A DNA stretch of 64,000 nt, taken from Asterias rubens. Lineage: Eukaryota > Echinodermata > Asteroidea > Forcipulatida > Asteriidae. Positions 1 through 12,635 of the stretch are shown piece after piece (positions within the stretch are counted from its first letter, which is position 1; the number at the start of each line of letters is the position of its first letter). A model generated the notes under the pieces. That model was not told the origin of the DNA. It did no database searches and saw only the letters and a program-made list of their open reading frames with translations. The DNA lies in NCBI RefSeq assembly GCF_902459465.1, contig NC_047062.1, positions 17,181,994 to 17,245,993 of the forward strand, in the 5' to 3' direction. The translations under genes and the position numbers were made by a program.

Positions 1-415
1 TTCCCGCCAATTCCAATTTCCCAGAGACTTCAATAAGACACGGGTCTTTCTAGCAACGGGCAGAGACTGTCGCCTTTCTGTACCGTTTCAAGTATGCCCC
101 TGCGCTATCCCAATACACTGAGATGGTTGTTCACTTGAGAGTAAAAAATAGGCGCTCTGACGTAGGAATATCTTGTTATACGCAGGCCTCCCTTCTTGCT
201 TTTCGCTCAGCGTAACACAATGATTACGGACCATATGGAACAACCGTGGCCCCTTAATCTGTAATGCACTTTGGTTTTTGCATCTGGCCATGGGCGTTTA
301 AGAGGCCAATTTTTCAACTGACATCGCGGTATGGCAAGTTTGGTCTGATTCTTTAAACCGTCTTAATAAATTAGTACATTGTTCTTTCTGGTGGTAGGAA
401 ATCAGGATTTATGAT

Positions 416-507
416 CACCGTCATGATTATGATTATGTTGATTCTGATTCTGATTATGATTATGATTATGAGTATGAATATGATGATGATGATGATGATG
501 GTGATGA
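416..507. repeat. Imperfect GATTAT/GAT microsatellite
   Basis: The run alternates GATTAT and GATTCT hexamers and then pure GAT triplets. It is simple-sequence DNA with no coding signal. Confidence 0.85.
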
Positions 508-904
508 TTGGGATGACAACTCTAGTCGTCCCATCCTGAAGCAGGCTGGTTCAAATAGAGCATTTGGTTTGAATAGATTATGGAACATGTCGTCTCATAA
601 ATATTTTCGTCTTAATTATGATGATGATGTGTGCTTGTTTGTTCGCTGTTTGTTTGCTTGTTGGTTATCTTAAGTGGAAATAGACCACAAGGAGATATAA
701 ACGCCAAGCTGGCAACAACAATTGGTTTTTAAACGTAAATGATTATGAATTGCACAAATCAAGAAATAGTGATTAGGTAACTTTACGACAATACTTTTCC
801 AATTCGATTTATACTTCAGTTTTTTATTTATTTATCCTAGGATTAGGCAATTACAAATGATTAGGCAGCTCCATACAAACAGTTATTCGAGTCACTGTGA
901 AATC

Positions 905-990
905 AGCGGTTAACTTGGTAGGATTCGAACCCATAACCTTGTGATTGAAAGTCCTGCAGTCAATAACCACCTGACCACGGTGACGTGGTG
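905..990 (-). mobile_element. tRNA-derived SINE head fragment
   Basis: Read on the minus strand it shows an A-box-like TGGTCAGGTGG and, about 40 bases later, a perfect B box GGTTCGAATCC. These are the internal Pol III promoter elements of tRNA-derived SINEs. The intervening part does not give a convincing anticodon arm and acceptor pairing, so it is called a SINE head or tRNA pseudogene rather than a tRNA. Confidence 0.6.
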
Positions 991-1519
991 ATGACGTCAA
1001 TGATACCAATCACAGTCATGATAACCATTACCGTCGTCATATTCATTTCATCATAACTTTATTCTAATATTCCAAAACAAAAATAGAACAACGACCACAT
1101 CGTCACGGTCGCTTCTTCCTTCGTCAGCAAAGCAGACCCGACGACCGCCTCGTTCTTCTCATGTCTTCACAAGTCCCCTCTCAATTACTCTTAAGCCAAT
1201 TGTTGTATCACACAAAACCTGAGTCGGATCAGCAGATATGACCTTTTGACGGCTAGTCACTCCTCCAATCCCCACTCAACCCTCCCGGGCTAGCTGGGCC
1301 AAACCAAGAAGATAAAGTTTGAATAAATTATGGCCGATGTCATCTTTCTCTGGGAATAGCAAATGCCAATCGGGGGAGATCACAAATACTGGAAAGTGGT
1401 GTAGGTTTGCCCAGCGAGACAAGGAAATGGAAAGACGAGAAAGCATCAAGGAGTAGAGGATCATAGATGCGAAGATACGGGTGAGGAAATAAGACACTGA
1501 TATCTCCAAGAAAATCGAG

Positions 1520-1612
1520 TTGAGACAAAAAAAAAAGAGAGACAGAGAGACAAGAAGAAGAAAAAAAAGAAGAAGAAGAAAGGAAGAGGAGGACGGGGGA
1601 AGAGGTTCTACG
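1520..1612 (+). repeat. Homopurine (GA/AAG) tract
   Basis: About 90 bases are almost purely A and G, with AGA and AAG runs. Open frames across it on both strands are low-complexity (Arg/Lys-rich one way, Ser/Leu-rich the other) and are not considered genes. Confidence 0.8.
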
Positions 1613-2587
1613 GGGAAAATGGGAAATGTTCGAGAGGGAAACTGCGGTAGCTCGGACACGTCGATAACAAGGAGCAAATGGGATGGATGCTTTATTTGCG
1701 ATAGACTTTCCACTCGGGATTCGGTTGTCAAGTTTCCTGTGCACCTGCGCAAACAAATGACTCGTACCTTAAAACGGACCAGTCTATTTTCATTACAGCC
1801 CCGGTTTTACTGCACGTATTTGTATGGGAAGAATAAGTTACCTCCGTTATTGTCCTTAATGATGCTGCAATAGTTCTCCCTGTGCAATATCGTGATTTAT
1901 CTCAAATCTCACAAATTAAACCATTCCATGTTCCCTATCTTGATTCCACAGTGTAATCCCAAACTATTGAAGCTCCATTGTCACATAAACCTGGATGTGT
2001 ACAGAACCTGACAATTCCGAGTCGTGTGCCGTTCTCGATCGTTTAACACCCTCGCCACACTGTGTACCGATGTGGCCTTTATCGACCTGATAAACGACAC
2101 GGCCTCGGTTCTAACTGCCATGCTGTCAAGTTTTCACCGACTAAGTCACTTGGCTATGGAAATCAAGGTATAGAGATACATTATTATTAATTCAACTCAT
2201 GAAGTGCAGTCATGTACTCGGTGTTAGAGTGTCATAAATGCACGACGTCTATGCAATGGCCGACACCTTAATGTTCTATGAGCTTCTAGTGTTTGGGTTG
2301 AAATGTTTGCACGACCCCAAATGCCATTCGATCTTACGTTTTTACAAAGGAATAAAACCTCATGAACACAACTGAGGGAACGAATTCAAATGAAATTGAG
2401 ACATTTTGGTCATCAGAATCTCAGAATACTGTTATCGTATTAAGTTTTGCTAAATTGTACCGAACAAAATGCCTAATACGTCATTCCTGACTGGCTGTTA
2501 CGCGGATGCACACATTTTTACCACCTGTGAAAATTAAGTTTTGATTTCCCGCCAAAAAATAGGTTATGTATCCTGAAATACTCTTGT

Positions 2588-2905
2588 GTACGTTGTTGTT
2601 GTAGCAGTTACTGTTCTTATGTCGTCGTCGCTACTGTTGTTGTTGTTGTTGTTGTTGTCGTCATTGTGTTGCTTGGTGTGGTGGTGTCGGCGTCGTGAAT
2701 GTTTCGGTGGTTTCGTTGTATTTGCTTTGTTGGACGTGTCGTTGCTGTTGTGCGGTGTCTCATTTCTTTAACTTTGGTATTGCCGTTGATGTTGTTCATC
2801 GTGCCTCTCCGTTGTATGTTGTCGCTGGTGTCGTTGTCGCTGCTGTCGTTGTTGATGTCGTCATCGTTGCTGTGTTTGTGGTGTTGTCGTCGTCATTGCT
2901 TTTGT
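2588..2905. repeat. GTT/GTC trinucleotide-rich region
   Basis: The plus strand is dominated by GTT, GTC and GTG triplets for about 320 bases. Overlapping frames on both strands read as Val/Leu/Cys or Thr runs, which is expected of the simple repeat and not evidence of genes. Confidence 0.8.
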
Positions 2906-3335
2906 TGTATGTCATTTAGCTGATCGTTATTGATGTTGTTTTATGCCGTCGTTTTACTGTTTTGATGGCTTTTTTCCGAATGGCAATCTGAATTACATTT
3001 GTCAACCTGTATTTTAGGGGTTCCATTTTGTATAATTCAATTGATTAAATATTCCATGAGCACAATCCGCTTCATTAAATTCATACCACGAGAAACATCA
3101 TCTCACGGCCATTTGATGGTATTTATTATCATGGTGATAAGCGCCAAATGCTCTTACTCCAGCCAAAGTCACGTTCCTGGTTTTGATAATCGCATTTGGT
3201 CTGCAATAAATAGAATGATTTACTGATGCATTTTTTATGATATACATATTTTCCACCTAAGCCTCAACAGAACGAGGGAAATGTCAAGTTCAATTTTGTG
3301 ATGCATTAATTTTCCTATAGATAGAGTTCTTAGTG

Positions 3336-3676
3336 AGTGTGGGAAATTTAAGTCTCTAAACCTCACGTTAAAGTGTGGGAAATTAACAAGTCTCTAAACC
3401 TCACGTTAAAGTGTGGGAAATTAACAAGTCTCTAAACCTCACGTTAAAGTGTGGGAAATTAACAAGTCTCTAAACCTCACGTTAAAGTGTGGGAAATTAA
3501 CAAGTCTCTAAACATCACGTTAAAGTGTGGGAAATTAACAAGTCTCTAAACATCACGTTAAAGTGTGGGAAATTAACAAGTCTCTAAACATCACGTTAAA
3601 GTGTGGGAAATTAACAAGTCTCTAAACCTCACGTTAAAGTGTGGGAAATTAACAAGTCTCAAAACCTCACGTTAAA
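3336..3676. repeat. 38-bp minisatellite, about 9 copies
   Basis: A 38-base unit that includes GTGTGGGAAATTAACAAG and CACGTTAAA repeats head to tail with very few changes (CCTC/CATC variants). The last unit merges into the TTAA end of the MITE that starts at 3672, so the two share the string CACGTTAAA. Confidence 0.92.
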
Positions 3677-3957
3677 GGCACTGGACACTATTGATATTAA
3701 CTCAAAATAACTGTTAGCATAAAAACGTACTTGAACGAGCAATGGGGAGCTGTTGATAGTATAAAACATTGTGAGAAACGGCTCCCTCTGAAATGACGTA
3801 GTTTTTGTAAGTTCTTTCTCACTCAAGTATTTGAATTGAATTCGAGACCTCATGCAGCTGAGGTCTCGAATTCAAGGCATCTGAAAGCAAACAACTTCGT
3901 GTGAGAGGGTGTTTTTTTCTTCCGTTATTCTTTCGAAACTTCGACGACCAATTCTAT
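3672..3957 (+). mobile_element. Family A MITE (TTAAAGGCACTGGACAC ends), 3'-truncated
   Basis: It starts with the family A left end and runs through the conserved GAGAAACGGCTCCCTCTGAA block and the internal GAGACCTCA/TGAGGTCTC hairpin. It breaks off after the CGACGACCAATT block, so the right inverted repeat is missing. Confidence 0.85.
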
Positions 3958-4959
3958 GAAAAATGGTTTGTATATTTTTGTACAGATGTTTTGGTTCATT
4001 CCTGACTTCCAATATTCAATAAAACGGCCTTTATTGCACATTTTGTCCAACAAAATATTCCTTCATGGAGAGTAAAGACCCATTAGTTTTTGTCAATGTT
4101 GTAGAAACGTTTTCCTCCGCATCATGTATTATACTTCTTTCTGTATTTACACACTTTCTTGTGTTTGTTTTGGAAATAAAGTTCAGTATTATCTATTATT
4201 ATTAAATAATAAAGTTAGTTGAAACTATAGGAATAGTTCAATATCTGACACAGATGTCAAAGATTTATTGTAAAGAAAAATTTATATAAAAACAGCCGAT
4301 AAAAATAATTTCTTAATGAACTTAATAATTTCTTAATGAATAATGAACTCCTCCGCAATTCATGACATGTTATTGGTCAACCCATTAAGCGCCTATTATA
4401 CAACACGTTTGTATTCCATGAATAATAGATTGAGTATAACGTGCATATGTGATAAAGTATTTATCAAACTAGTTGTTAATGTATGCAACCTTTGATCTGA
4501 GGTTGAACCACTGCATGGTCGTAAACAAGAACAAAATGACCACAAGATTTATTTTCTATTTCCTGAAATCCCTTTACTTATCTGTGCGACTATTTTTTGT
4601 CTACTATGGAAATACCTCCATTTAAGTGCGTCCTTTTCTTGCGTCCGTGAGAAAGATTGTGTATGCTGATCAGACAGCAAACTAGTGTGAATTGTGCATA
4701 ATAACGTCCATTAAAGAAGGGATTAGTTTGGTAATCACCTTTGAAAGTACTTTATAAAAACATGCCTAGTGAGAAGTGCAACAGCTTTCGATTGTAAAAT
4801 CATATATAATCATTTCACTTTGAAGAATTTGGTTATGGAAAAATAAATCAGTTTTTATTCCAAAAAGTTCGAATGCGAGAGTCGTTACTGACATGACATT
4901 GTATTATTCCTACATAAATAATGATATATACATTAAAAACTTACATGTGAACAATTCAT

Positions 4960-5102
4960 TTCAAAAGGTGACAACGTTTTCAGAGATAGTGCCGAAAATC
5001 TGGAGCGGTTACGTCCGCGGAATAATCCGTATACATTGGAATACACAGTCGGATAAACGTTTCATGCAAAAAGGTTTTATACAAAGACGTTTCTCAGATT
5101 GA
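4960..5102 (+). repeat. Dispersed repeat shared with 47745-47900
   Basis: The block CCGAAAATCTGGAGCGGTTA with its flanks (TTGGAATA, ACGTTTCTCAGA) recurs near 47790. It is an interspersed repeat of unknown class. Confidence 0.55.
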
Positions 5103-5962
5103 AATGCTTTTGAATTCCTCTTTCTAAAACACACACATTCCTTTGAAGGGAATCGTGTCTCAAAATGTTATACACCATCAAATTCTGCCTTGCTTCTTAT
5201 CAATTAAGTTTTTGTGGTCATTCATTGTTTGGAGTAATTACGAAAGGTGTACAGTAACCGAAGCGAAAACGAGAAACACTTTTGTCTTGGAATCGGCAAC
5301 TTGACTTCCTGAGATGGTTGTGGGCAACAGCTTCACTTTCTTGTGACGGATAATTTTGTGGAAGATAGAGACTGCCTTACTTTTGCGAATGTTTTAGGAA
5401 AAACTTTCTTAAAATTGAGGCCATAAACATAGTCTGCATGCATTGCTTGTGTATTCCTATATTAACTTCATCAGACGGTGTAATCTGTTTGATGCAGTTT
5501 GCATCTTTACTCCCCGAAGCATTTTTCATACAATCCAATGCGATCTGTGAATTTACATAAAGTAAACCTCACTCGACTAAAGGCGAGTATTAACTCGGGG
5601 CTCAGAGATAATTGGAGACGGGAGCTCATGTGACATGTCCCCGGGACCAGACTAACGTGAGTGGGTTAAGCAAAGCACCACCGCGCTGGAGATGAAGTAA
5701 AATGATAGTCAGATGGTTGTTCACATTATGCATAAATAATGTATCCGGACCTGTAGGCATGAGGGTGAGATCTGTGCCCCTTCTGGAATGGTTTAGGCTC
5801 TCATTGAGAGGTTGGACAAAATGTGTAATTTCGCTTGTCGAGGAACGCCATGTTGTGAGTTACGGAAGTCTTTGTTTTGCCGAGGACAACATTAAAAAGG
5901 GAAAACAAATTAGGTAGCCATGTGGGAATTTTACTAACTTGGGGGCTCAAAAAGGATTATGG

Positions 5963-6085
5963 ACTGGTTTTGGCAATCATAGTGAGAGGGTTAAACACAA
6001 AGGACTGGTTTTGGCAATCAGTGAGAGGGTTAAACACAACGGACTGGTTTTGGCAATCAGTAAGAGGGTTAAACACAAACTCCAA
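5963..6085. repeat. About 39-bp tandem repeat, 3 copies
   Basis: The unit GGACTGGTTTTGGCAATCA followed by GTGAGAGGGTTAAACACAA occurs three times. The flanks at about 5818-5917 and 6085-6190 are also similar (GTGTAATTTC-CTTGTCGA), so the tandem array lies inside a larger imperfect duplication. Confidence 0.8.
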
Positions 6086-9000
6086 ATTGTGTAATTTCAC
6101 TTGTCGAAGCACACAATGTTTTGTGGTACGGAATACTTTTGTTTAGCCGAGGATTGAAACAGAGGATACAACTAAAATGGGAAAACAAATTAATATTATA
6201 GCCATGTGGGAGTTCTAAAAACCTGGTGCTCTCCAATAGAAATTGTGTTTACAATGCATAGGGGAGGATGTTGAGGGACAAAGGAAAGAAGAAAATATGT
6301 CTCCCAAGTCATGTAAAAATAGAATGTGTGTTTCCTGCAAAATCTTGTTTATGTATAGACGCGATCTGTCACAGTGTGGTCGGTTTCGTCGAGGATTATA
6401 TTACTGTAGTTTTTGTCTGTTTTGTTTGTAGCCAATATATTATTTTGTGTCGAAACACTGGCCGAAATCATGGCCGAACTGGTTGTACAATATAAAATAG
6501 CGTCCATATAGTCGCCCAGCTCCCAAGTTTGTCCACATTCAATCAATGCTTTTTATAGATAAACTAAGAGACAATCCCGGCCGAAATGGTTGGAACATTT
6601 TGACAATAAAATTACACTCCTGGCCTTCCAGCTCTCCAAAGGATATTCTTGTTGTCAGGGCAGACTGCGCAGGGAGAGCGAACATTTACTGCTGGGCTAT
6701 AAAGCATCATTCGACAGTATAAAGCATTTTGAGAAACATTTCACTCCGAAGTGATATGGCGATACCCGTTTGTATGCCCCAAACTTTACATCTATGAAAA
6801 GAGTGACTGTAAAGTTTCTCAGATTATGTATTCCAATTGGATTATTCTTCCTTCGCGAGAATATTCCGGATTTTCGGATCTCAACCACGCGACCACCCTT
6901 TGAAATTAAACTTGCACACCTAGCTTTAATCATTGTAGTTATATCTAACTTTTTAGGATTAAAACAAGCAAAATGTTCCAAAGACCAAAACGTATACTTT
7001 GCGGCCTATCGTTTCGTTTTGAGTATAGCTTTTGTTTTACGTTAGCGGTATTTTGACTGGGTACCTACCTTGTTTGTACCATGTTGTATTGGCGCCGTGT
7101 TTTACGTTATACTCTTCTGCGTTGTGACGTAAATAAAATGTCCACCCTATTATTTGTTCAGTGCACCATGTTACATTATTACTTCGTGTTTCTTGTTTCG
7201 CAGCCATATTGTGGAGCACTCCAGTCTTTAGATTTCCCAAGGGAGGCTCTTTGTTTTCCCTATTCTGTATTGTCCTCGGTCTCGATAATGTATAGTGAAT
7301 ACTCAAACACTCATGTTATTTGCAGAGCACTTAATTTCTTTCCTTCGTCTACAAAAAAAGAAGATCTTACACACCAAAAACTGTAGTGGAATATTTATAC
7401 ATTCTTCCCTATGGAATACTATAGAATAAAGAGCGATTGTTCATGTAGTATTTGTGTAAATTGATTTGATAAGATGTCAGGCTATTTTTAGGCATGGTTC
7501 TTTGATTTCTTCAATTTATTGTAAAGGTTAAATTTCCTCTGGAGACTTGGAGTTTGTCGATTCCCTCGATCGATTTTCCAAAAACGGCACCCGTAGCATT
7601 TCGTTATATTCCCCGGTAAATGTTCTATTTACTGTATTAGTTTCGAAAATAATATGAACACCCGGAGGTGTTGGATTTCAACGTCTCTGTTTTGTTTTTC
7701 ACTCTAACTGAAATAATTTTTTTTTTTTAAATAGGGTGAACTTTTGAGGAAAAAGGCATATATGAAATTTAATATAACTTGTCCATATTGAGTTGTCAAA
7801 TTTAGAAAAAGATGACACGAGTCCTTGTGGAAATACATCATGCCGATGAGTTGATTTTACATATGCTATATATTGACATTCGGAAAACAAATGTTCAGGA
7901 GGTTCGGTTGAAATGTTTACCTTCCTTTTTGGGTGTACTCTATTCAACTCTATACTCATAATGGGTTTAGCTTCTTTCTTTTTTTGTACGAAACGTCAAT
8001 GCATTTGTAATATGAGGATGATGTGTTTATAAATTTTGAAGTGCAATGATCATTCACTGGAATTCATTGAACTCATTGCAAAACCAAATGGTATTGAAAC
8101 GAATGTACTAAAGGGTTGCCATCCCCTACTGCAAAATAAATCGATTTGGCTCACAATTCTAGCTAGTGATAATGACCGAACAATTTCCTCCAAAGCTATA
8201 ACCAGACTAACGACAGGTGTTCATTCATACCCGCAGGCATGCGGTCGTGTTTCCTGTCTTCCCTGGGCTTCTTCCTCTGGTTACAGATTTATCCATAATA
8301 ACTCATAGGAGACCACTTCACCTCCTTCAAGGAAAAAATAATACTTAATAATAAATTATTTTTGATATATTTTTCCGATTTTCCAGCTTACTTTTCAACT
8401 TGTTTATTATGGGTCACTTTGTTAACAACAGACGTTCGTTCAAATTTCAACGGCGGAGTATCCTAGATTTGTGTCTGAAACAACATCGTTAAGAAAACAT
8501 TGACATCGGAAAAACCGACTGATATCAACATCAAGTTGATGGGGAAGGTGTTTCACTTTAATTACACTTTCCCCAAGATTTGTGCTGTGTGTTTGGCTGT
8601 CATTTAACGAAAAGAACAAAAACTTCGTGATAAGGGTTTGTCTCGCTGAAATTGAAAACAGAAAAAACACCTTTTGTTCTAATAATATCGAAGTCCTACC
8701 AAACAAGGTACTCAAGGCGCTGAGTATTTCAGAAAGATGGGTTATTGCAGTGATGAATTCTGAGTCCCAACTATTTAGCACAAGAGTTTACAATGTGCTA
8801 CGGCGAAGCAATGGTTCTGTGTTTCAACTTAGATCATCATGGTCAAATGCTTCTGTTTCTAAAAGCAACCTAAACGTTTAGACTGGTTTCATGTAGGAAC
8901 AGAATCAATAATTTATGTTTTCAAGACGACAACCGTGTTGAGACTTGGCGCAATTTATATGTAGGCCTAACCGGTTTTTCCAATTGCTATCACGGATGGC

Positions 9001-9100
9001 ACATCGTTGTAGTGCATTGTATCCTCTTGCCACTTTTAATCAAGAGAGTAACCAACGAACTTGAGCTACGGATCTATAAACCAACGTTATAGTGTTTGCC

Positions 9101-9235
9101 CAGTGCTCGATTTCACAAAGCACAAAGTTTCATCGGTTCATTACAACCACTCGGCAGTTTGTATTGTGGCATCACACTTTACTTAGCAGTTAACATTGGT
9201 TCTCATTTGAAGATCAATCTAAGCACTTTGTACTT
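9101..9235 (+). mobile_element. Small MITE with CTCGATTTCACAAAGC end
   Basis: It begins CTCGATTTCACAAAGCAC and continues with a block also found at 31262-31401 and, interrupted, at 37075-37599 (ATCACAC-TTACTTAGCA, GATCAATCT). The right inverted end is degraded (AAGCACTTTGT). Confidence 0.6.
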
Positions 9236-12200
9236 GTTGGATCGAGCCATGATTCCTCAAGATTTGGTTTGGGCGAGTACTTTATTATAATAAAAGCATC
9301 CTTTAAGTGATTCTTGTGTAAAACAAAATTCAAACGGGGATCCCATTGTTTGTCTGTGTCACTAGAACAACGTCAGCAAAAATAGTAATATAACTTTTTT
9401 GAAGAGATAAATAGACTGTTAAAGAAGGCTGGGCTTCTGGAATATTGGAAATTCACATTTAAAAAAAAAAGATTAAGTATGTATATAGGGCTTTTGCAAA
9501 TATAATAGGGAATCCATGACGTCACAGTTTAGTTTGGACAAACGCTTTACGCAAGTGACGAATGATTTGAAGCATGCCTTTAATTCATCGTTTACTTTGG
9601 AAATAAGGACTTTAAACATTTTCAATTAATGCAATTGATTTTCATGTGCAATATGGCGGTCTCGATGAGGGCATCAGAGAGACCAGAACTAGGTTGCTGG
9701 GTGACCGGGGAATCTGGTCCCCTTGAACGGTCCAAGAAGACTAATCAACAATTTCAACTCTCTCGCAGTCGCCGGTCATTCATTGATTAATGTTGAATGC
9801 CAGAGTGCAGCTGGTATTAAACACGGGCACCGATCTTAATTTCCTATTATAATATCTGACTTTACTTTGCTCAGCTTTCAAGACCTAGCGTTGGTCATTG
9901 ATATCAGTGCATTGCTCGTTTTGTTTTCGTTTTTGTTTTTTTGGAAGCTGGACATGAACTTGGAACTGACGCCAAAATTGTCCTGTTCCGTTGAAGAGTT
10001 TAAACATTTATTTCAATGTATAACTTTGAAACTTTGCATGGTTCAAAGGTATACGGTAACACCTGTAATGACAATCTCTATTGAGTTGGGGTGCGTCTAA
10101 AAAGAACCGTTGATTTCAACTCGAGGTTTCGATCGGTATGCTCTGATCGTCTTCATATTTATAACCTGTAGTTTAGTTTTGCATTTTCCCATCAGCTGGC
10201 TAGCTTGCATAAATTAATATACTACTCATGGAACAAGTGTCATATCTTCACCCCTTAAGCGCCACAACCAAAAACAAAACACAGTTGGAACTACTATATA
10301 AACACACACAAATCTCACCAATTTATACCAAAATCCCGGCCAAGAATCTCGTATCAAACGACACCACAAGAGCAGCCTTCAATATTGATCATGATTTATT
10401 GACAAAAAGCTTCACATTTTGACACTCTCTCATCTGTGCCGAAAACTCGCCATTACCAAACGTTAATTACCACTCCACAACTACGTCAACATCAGTTACA
10501 GACATGATGTCTGGTTTTATTACTTGTTCAATTCTACAACGCCGTGTATATTAAAGTAAGAAATGTTCCAGATGTTACACGCCGTCTTTGAGATAGTTCA
10601 GATATGTGAGCTTCATTCCAAATCTTCTTAGAGCCAATTGTTTCCTCGTGAACAATGCTTTGGCTTTCAAATAATTTGAGACGATCGGAAACATTTACCA
10701 TAAAACACACATTTTATTTGTGTAAAAACGACGTCATAAGCGTACACTTAATCTAAGCGTTGAAATGTTTTGTTATTGCTTTTCTTTTCAGAACACAACA
10801 TTATTTTATTAGTTGAATTTATATCATAGTTATTATAGGGGGATATTTCTTATGTCTGGCTAGCATAGGTTTTTGTGTTGGAATGTCTTTTTAATAATTT
10901 AACTATTATTATAATTTAACTATTACCTTGTATTAGAACTGGCCTTTTTTAATAATGTTTTGATCGGTTTCTATGGCACCGTTGCAAACCTTTGTACCGA
11001 CTGACATTTTAATTAACGATTTTGTAATATGTTTTCAAGCATACTTTATTGATCCAAAACGTTGGAGTTTTTTGCATGGCAGAATCAAAATGCTAATGGG
11101 TCAATTCATCTTTGTATATATCTATGCGTTGTTTTTGGTGTTGATGTTGTTGTCGTTGTCGTTGTTGCTGCTGCCGCTTCTGCTGTTTGCTGCTGTGGTT
11201 GTCGTTGTTTTTGTTATAATAATGTTTTTTGGTTTTTTGGTTTTTTTTCTTCATATTTAATGATTCAGTGGTTGGGTGACGTTCATTACAACCTACGCTT
11301 CATGGTTCCTCGTGGTCCAGAAGCAATTAGTTTGATATGCCCTGGGAGTAGCCTTTGAATTTTGTGGGTTGTTTGTGAAAACATTTTGATTGCCATTTCC
11401 GTGACTTTTGTGTGTGGGTAGATTCGAAACATACGAGCGCGTTGGGTGGGGCTGATTGTTTTGGGGTTCTTTTTTTTTGGGGGGGGGGCCGATACCTCTT
11501 AATGTGCTGTCTTGAAATTATGGCACACTTTAAAGTTTTCGTTAATATAATATATTTTGCGGCTCGTTTTTTTTTATTGGTTTTCCGTTTTTAAAAATTC
11601 GTTATTTTGTAATTTTACCTGTGAGTAGACACTGCTTACGGTATTGTCTATTTTGTTGACAATAGCAATATGTAATATAAGAACGTTTTTTTGTTTTTTT
11701 GAGAGTTTACACTGTACGCGAAAACGACTTGTGTATGCTTGCTGTTTCCCCTGTTGTGTTGGCAACCTTAATATTTTGTATTTCTTAAATTGCGTAATGA
11801 TTTTAAACAAATTCAGAGTGGCCTTTGTTCATTGATGTGTCTACATGTTGAGGAAAATGACTGCAACATTTCGGATATACTTTATTTGTTTGTTAATTTT
11901 TCTAGAACTTGATATGTACACTATTCATCATTATTATTTGAAAGTATTAGTTCTTTCTGTTTTGGGGGAAAAAATTCTCTGGTAAAATTATTTTTTTCTT
12001 AAAATCTTATTTGACTGATTTTGCTTTTTTTATTGTTTTTTATTTGCGACACTTTGCAATCGACTTACCTCTCGTATTTAAATCGATACAGTCCATTTCT
12101 TCTGATTAAGGCTAAGGGCGTTCCTTTTTATACAAGCTGTTTGTTTAGCTTATTGTTCTTTTATACTCGATTGGGTAGCGTTGTTATTGTTTTACTCTTT

Positions 12201-12440
12201 GCTCTTTTACTCAATTTTGTTGACTTTTCACAATCGTCTTATTTTGGAAATGCGCAATATAAAAATAAATAAAAAATATAAAATATAAATTTAAATGTGT
12301 TTTCGAGCTTGTTTATGGTGAAATGCGCACAACAATGTGGTATCATTGTGGATATTATTTTTACTGCGTTAAATACCAAACAAACAGATGGAAACAATTT
12401 ATGTAAAATTAAGTCTCCTGTTTGAGCCTATAATACTTAC

Positions 12441-12635
12441 CGTTCCAAGATATTCGAAGTCGTGCCTCTTGGCAATGCTATGTATGTTATGGCTGTCCCC
12501 TTCATTCATCTCCACCACGAAGCTATTGGTGAACACATCCTCGCTACCGTATGCTGTCCCAACAGCCCAGGCAACGAAGCACAGACCAAACGCTAGCAAC
12601 GTCTTAACCACACCGCATGATGGCAGAGCAACCAT
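12441..12635 (-). CDS. Proprotein convertase (furin/PC-like), first coding exon, partial gene
   Basis: Read on the minus strand this exon encodes 65 residues. An ATG in the strong context GGAGGATGG is followed by a signal peptide (hydrophobic LLAFGLCFVAWAVG), then a prodomain start with VFTNSFVVEM and SIAKRHDFEYLG. Furin, PC2, PC5 and PC7 all have this (V/I)(F/Y)TN-x-(W/F)-x-V motif and a Gly-Phe-x-x-x-G-like segment in the inhibitory prodomain of these secretory-pathway subtilisin-like proteases. The frame ends at a consensus donor (ACG|GTAAGTAT, 12440 down), phase 0. An in-frame Met 19 codons upstream exists but would bury the signal peptide. Prodomain cleavage sites, the catalytic Asp/His/Ser domain and the P domain are not visible in the window, so most of the gene is presumed to lie to the left. 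Which convertase it is cannot be decided from this exon. Confidence 0.75.

Larger units (their letters stand above)
1..12440. other. Gene-poor region, presumed intron or flank of the convertase gene
   Basis: No exon with a recognisable protein family was found on either strand. The region is AT-rich and carries simple repeats, a SINE head, one 38-bp minisatellite, one 39-bp repeat and MITE pieces, listed separately. Because a proprotein convertase first exon on the minus strand ends at 12441 with a good donor, much of this stretch may be its first intron. None of the open frames here resembles the rest of a convertase prodomain or a subtilisin catalytic domain. Small exons could have been missed by eye. 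Confidence 0.5.

Noticed and set aside
905-990. tRNA gene candidate (A and B boxes)
   Set aside because: No convincing acceptor stem or anticodon loop. It is better explained as a SINE head, like the elements at 20547 and 61073.
1276-1756. Overlapping minus-strand frames of 138 and 158 codons
   Set aside because: They read through the homopurine tract as Ser/Phe/Leu runs. Two frames of similar length over the same simple repeat indicate low complexity, not genes.
2586-2923. Several 60-74 codon frames on both strands
   Set aside because: Products of the GTT/GTC trinucleotide repeat.
3336-3676. CRISPR-like direct repeats
   Set aside because: The 38-bp units are contiguous without spacers and the genome is eukaryotic, so this is a minisatellite.
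6697-7045. Overlapping frames of 91 and 94 codons on opposite strands
   Set aside because: No domain, no splice sites of note and no repeat explanation; treated as chance open frames.
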